NCBI GenBank assembly: GCA_035764385.1
Contig: DASTZI010000229.1
Span: forward strand, 1 to 8,366
Source: Gp6-AA40 sp035764385
Lineage (GTDB): Bacteria; Acidobacteriota; Vicinamibacteria; Vicinamibacterales; UBA2999
Length of the DNA: 8,366 nucleotides
Direction: 5' to 3'
Each line of letters opens with the position of its first letter. Positions within the stretch are counted from its first letter, which is position 1. The notes under the pieces are model-generated. The model searched no databases, had not been told where the DNA came from, and saw only the letters and a list, made by a program, of their open reading frames with translations. This document shows positions 6,882 through 8,366 of this stretch, one piece after another. A program made the translations under genes and the position numbers.

Positions 6882-7070
6882 AATTCCCAAATCTCAAATC
6901 CCAAGTCCCAAATCCAAACGGACACGGGCCTCAGAGACTCAGAGACACAGAGAACAAAGCTTTTCTCTGAGTCTCTGTGCTCTGTGGCTCGTGATCATGT
7001 TTTTGAATTTGGATTTTTGCTTGGGATTTGGGGTTTGGGGTTTGGGATTTGGGATTTGGGATTTGGGATG
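6882..7070. repeat. Composite nested inverted repeat element C
   Basis: The outer arms are heptads of type CCCAAAT (6882-6918) and GGGATTT/GGGGTTT (about 7008-7067). Nested inside is a second hairpin of a different family. Its left arm (6923-6959) carries CAGAGA units, and its right arm (6960-6993) carries the matching TCTCTG units. The apex is at AAGCTT (6957-6962), and the base is the CACGGGCC / GGCTCGTG pair. The whole forms an almost continuous imperfect cruciform. No coding potential is credible here. It looks like one repeat family inserted in or grown inside another. It may also hinder transcription after the dehydrogenase gene, since no ordinary terminator follows it. Confidence 0.85.
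7023..7067 (+). repeat. Seven-tract G-rich heptad array (G-quadruplex potential)
   Basis: Seven runs of three or four G begin at 7023, 7030, 7037, 7044, 7051, 7058 and 7065, exactly 7 bp apart and separated by TTT or ATTT. Four such runs are enough for an intramolecular G-quadruplex in DNA or in plus-strand RNA. The array is the right outer arm of element C and lies about 150 bp upstream of the response-regulator gene. Confidence 0.85.
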
Positions 7071-7071
7071 T

Positions 7072-7094
7072 CCATGTGCGGCAACCGCACATGG
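7072..7094. other. Perfect 10-bp inverted repeat with CAA loop
   Basis: CCATGTGCGG and CCGCACATGG are exact reverse complements separated by CAA. There is no following T-run, so it is not an ordinary intrinsic terminator. The position, immediately after the G-rich array and 120 bp upstream of the response-regulator start, allows an operator or an RNA stem in the 5' leader. A weaker 5-bp stem (CCGGC/GCCGG, 7115-7131) follows. The remaining bases, 7132-7214, show nothing I can name. Confidence 0.6.
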
Positions 7095-7214
7095 GCGTGC
7101 ACCCCTGGCACATGCCGGCCCTTGACGCCGGAGAAATGCCTCAACTCCGCACGAATTCCCGCTGCCGATCCGGCACGCTCCCTGCTCAGCAGTCGCCAGA
7201 CCGAAAGACGTTTG

Positions 7215-7820
7215 ATGCAGATTCTTATTGCCGACGACGATGACATCAGTCGCCGCCTTGCGACGCATGCGCTGACAGGATGTGGGGCGGAGGTGGCCGT
7301 CGCCGAGGACGGGCAAGCGGCGTGGGCGCAGATCCAAGGGCGTACGGAGTCGATGGTGCTGATTCTGGACCGCGAGATGCCCGGCATTGATGGCATGGAT
7401 TTGTGTCGCCGGGCGCGGCTCCTGCCGTCGTTTCCGCCGCTGTACATCCTGATGGTGACCGGTGCGTCAGAAACCATCGACATCACGACGGGTCTTGACG
7501 CGGGTGCGGACGACTATGTGATCAAACCGTTCAAACCGGCGGAGCTCAAGGCGCGCGCTGAAGTCGGCATGCGCATCGTGGCATTGCAGGAGGGCATGGC
7601 GCGGCGGCTCGCGGAGCTCGAACAGGCGCTCGCCAACGTCAAACAACTTCGTGGATTGCTGCCGATGTGCGCGTACTGCAAGAAGATTCGCGTGGATGAC
7701 AAGTACTGGCAGCAGCTCGAAGGGTATTTGTCGGACCACTCCGACGCCGAGTTCAGCCACGGCATCTGCCCCGCGTGCTTCCCGTCCGTGATCGATGAGA
7801 TCCGCAACGAGATGAGCTAA
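7215..7820 (+). CDS. Orphan response regulator: receiver domain, coiled coil and C-terminal Cys/His domain
   Basis: Predicted phosphorylation-controlled signalling protein of 201 aa. Residues 1-120 are a CheY-like receiver. The acidic cluster is Asp7-Asp10, the phospho-acceptor is Asp52 in LILDREMPGIDG, the switch residue is Thr82 (MVTGAS), and the conserved lysine is Lys104 in YVIKPFKP. A short helical, probably coiled-coil linker (about 121-147) follows. The C-terminal module (148-190) has CAYCKKIR (Cys152, Cys155), a YWQQLEGYL core and SHGICPAC (His182, Cys185, Cys188), suggesting a small metal site. I recognise this GLLPxCxYCKKIR...AEFSHGICPxC module from the ends of many bacterial sensor and response-regulator proteins, but I know of no established function. 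There is no DNA-binding or cyclase domain. No kinase gene lies nearby. The start is ATG 7215, because it begins the receiver exactly (MQILIADDDD); upstream in-frame sequence is repeat DNA. The stop overlaps the convergent gene's stop. Confidence 0.92.
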   Translation: MQILIADDDDISRRLATHALTGCGAEVAVAEDGQAAWAQIQGRTESMVLILDREMPGIDGMDLCRRARLLPSFPPLYILMVTGASETIDITTGLDAGADDYVIKPFKPAELKARAEVGMRIVALQEGMARRLAELEQALANVKQLRGLLPMCAYCKKIRVDDKYWQQLEGYLSDHSDAEFSHGICPACFPSVIDEIRNEMS

Positions 7821-8366
7821 CTAGGCCGGCCACCCCCGTACGACACGCGCCAGATCTTCTTGCCTCCGTCATCGGAGACAAGCAGGCTCCCATCGGGAAG
7901 CATGATCACGCCGACCGGTCGTCCCCACACATCTCTGTTCGCCGGCGCAATCATCCAGCCGGTCAGAAAATCCTTTGGTGGTCCTGACGGTCTGCCATTC
8001 TGAAATGGCACGTAGACGACTTTGTAGCCGGCGCGCTGCGAGCGGTTCCAGGTGCCGTGCAGCGTGATGAACGCGCCGCCACGATACTCCGCCGGAAACT
8101 GCGTCCCGGTATAGAACGCAAAATCGAGCGGCGAATTATGCGCGGGCAGGGCCACGTCGGGCGTAATCGTCTTCTGAACCAGCTCGGGATGCTGGCCGTT
8201 GTGGCGCGGTTCCGGATGCGGACCGAAGTACGCCCATGGCCATCCATAGAATCCGCCGGGCTGAACGTGGGTAAGGTAGTCGGGCGGAAGATCGTCGCCC
8301 AGTCCGTCCCGTTCGATCACGGTCACCCAGAGCGTGTCACTGGTGGGATACCAGTGGATGCTCGAT
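7817..8366 (-). CDS. PQQ-dependent sugar (sorbosone-type) dehydrogenase, C-terminal part
   Basis: Only the last 182 residues are visible; the reading frame stays open to the window edge (SSIHWYPTSDTLWVTVIERDGLGDDLPPDYLT). These match the end of the glucose/sorbosone dehydrogenase beta-propeller family: ERDGLGDDLPPDYLTHV, GGFYGWPWAYFG, LPAHNSPLDFAFYTG, FPAEYRGGAFITLHGTWNR, GYKVVYVPFQNGRPSG, and the closing blade VWGRPVGVIMLPDGSLLVSDDGGKKIWRVSY. Family members are usually exported PQQ enzymes oxidising aldoses or sorbosone, though many homologues have no known substrate. The N-terminus, where any signal peptide would lie, is outside the window. The gene is convergent with the response regulator, and their stop codons share four bases. 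Confidence 0.9.
   Translation of the reverse strand, partial: SSIHWYPTSDTLWVTVIERDGLGDDLPPDYLTHVQPGGFYGWPWAYFGPHPEPRHNGQHPELVQKTITPDVALPAHNSPLDFAFYTGTQFPAEYRGGAFITLHGTWNRSQRAGYKVVYVPFQNGRPSGPPKDFLTGWMIAPANRDVWGRPVGVIMLPDGSLLVSDDGGKKIWRVSYGGGRPS

Noticed and set aside
6882..7070. CRISPR array or transposon end.
   Set aside because: Units are 7-8 bp with no unique spacers, and there is no transposase or cas gene and no visible target-site duplication.
7106..7120. Sigma-54-like promoter (TGGCAC) upstream of the response regulator.
   Set aside because: The -24 half matches but the -12 position reads GGCC instead of TTGC, so the second half is missing.
7122..7127. TTGACG as a -35 box for the response regulator.
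   Set aside because: No acceptable -10 hexamer at 16-18 bp spacing; it is also partly inside a small stem.
6795..7214. In-frame 5' extension of the response regulator.
   Set aside because: It runs through the end of the dehydrogenase gene and through repeat DNA, giving low-complexity sequence; the receiver domain begins exactly at ATG 7215.

Overview
The window is high-GC bacterial chromosomal DNA. The GC-rich coding sequence, AT-rich heptad repeats between genes, starts without a Shine-Dalgarno sequence, an exported M1 peptidase and a sorbosone-dehydrogenase-type protein all suggest Acidobacteriota, possibly the Vicinamibacteria. That placement is an impression from sequence style. No rRNA or other marker gene is present.

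Layout: (1) 1-2827, plus strand: a two-gene efflux operon with an EmrA/HlyD-type periplasmic adaptor (only the first base of its start codon is cut off) and an EmrB/QacA-type 14-helix drug:H+ antiporter. They are separated by a 77-bp gap filled with a heptad inverted repeat. (2) 2824-5782, minus strand: an exported M1-family zinc metallopeptidase followed 10 bp later by an unrecognised multi-pass membrane protein, probably one operon. (3) 5783-5878: a short divergent intergenic region, most of which is a second heptad inverted repeat. (4) 5879-6880, plus strand: a Rossmann-fold dehydrogenase resembling 2,4-diaminopentanoate dehydrogenase / DapB-like proteins. (5) 6881-7214: a gene-free stretch with a 189-bp nested inverted repeat built from two different short repeat families, a seven-tract G-quadruplex-prone array and a perfect 10-bp hairpin. 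(6) 7215-7820, plus strand: an orphan response regulator whose output region is a coiled coil plus a small Cys/His domain. (7) 7817-8366, minus strand: the C-terminal part of a PQQ-type sugar (sorbosone) dehydrogenase, running off the window.

The efflux pair works as one machine, probably with an outer-membrane TolC-like channel encoded elsewhere. The M1 peptidase and the membrane protein are probably co-transcribed, with no known joint function. The other genes appear functionally unrelated. Both convergent gene pairs overlap by the same four bases, CTAA, leaving no space for a terminator. The least ordinary part of the window is the intergenic DNA: three AT-rich elements with 7-bp period arranged as long hairpins next to gene starts, plus a possible fourth remnant at the start of the membrane-protein gene.
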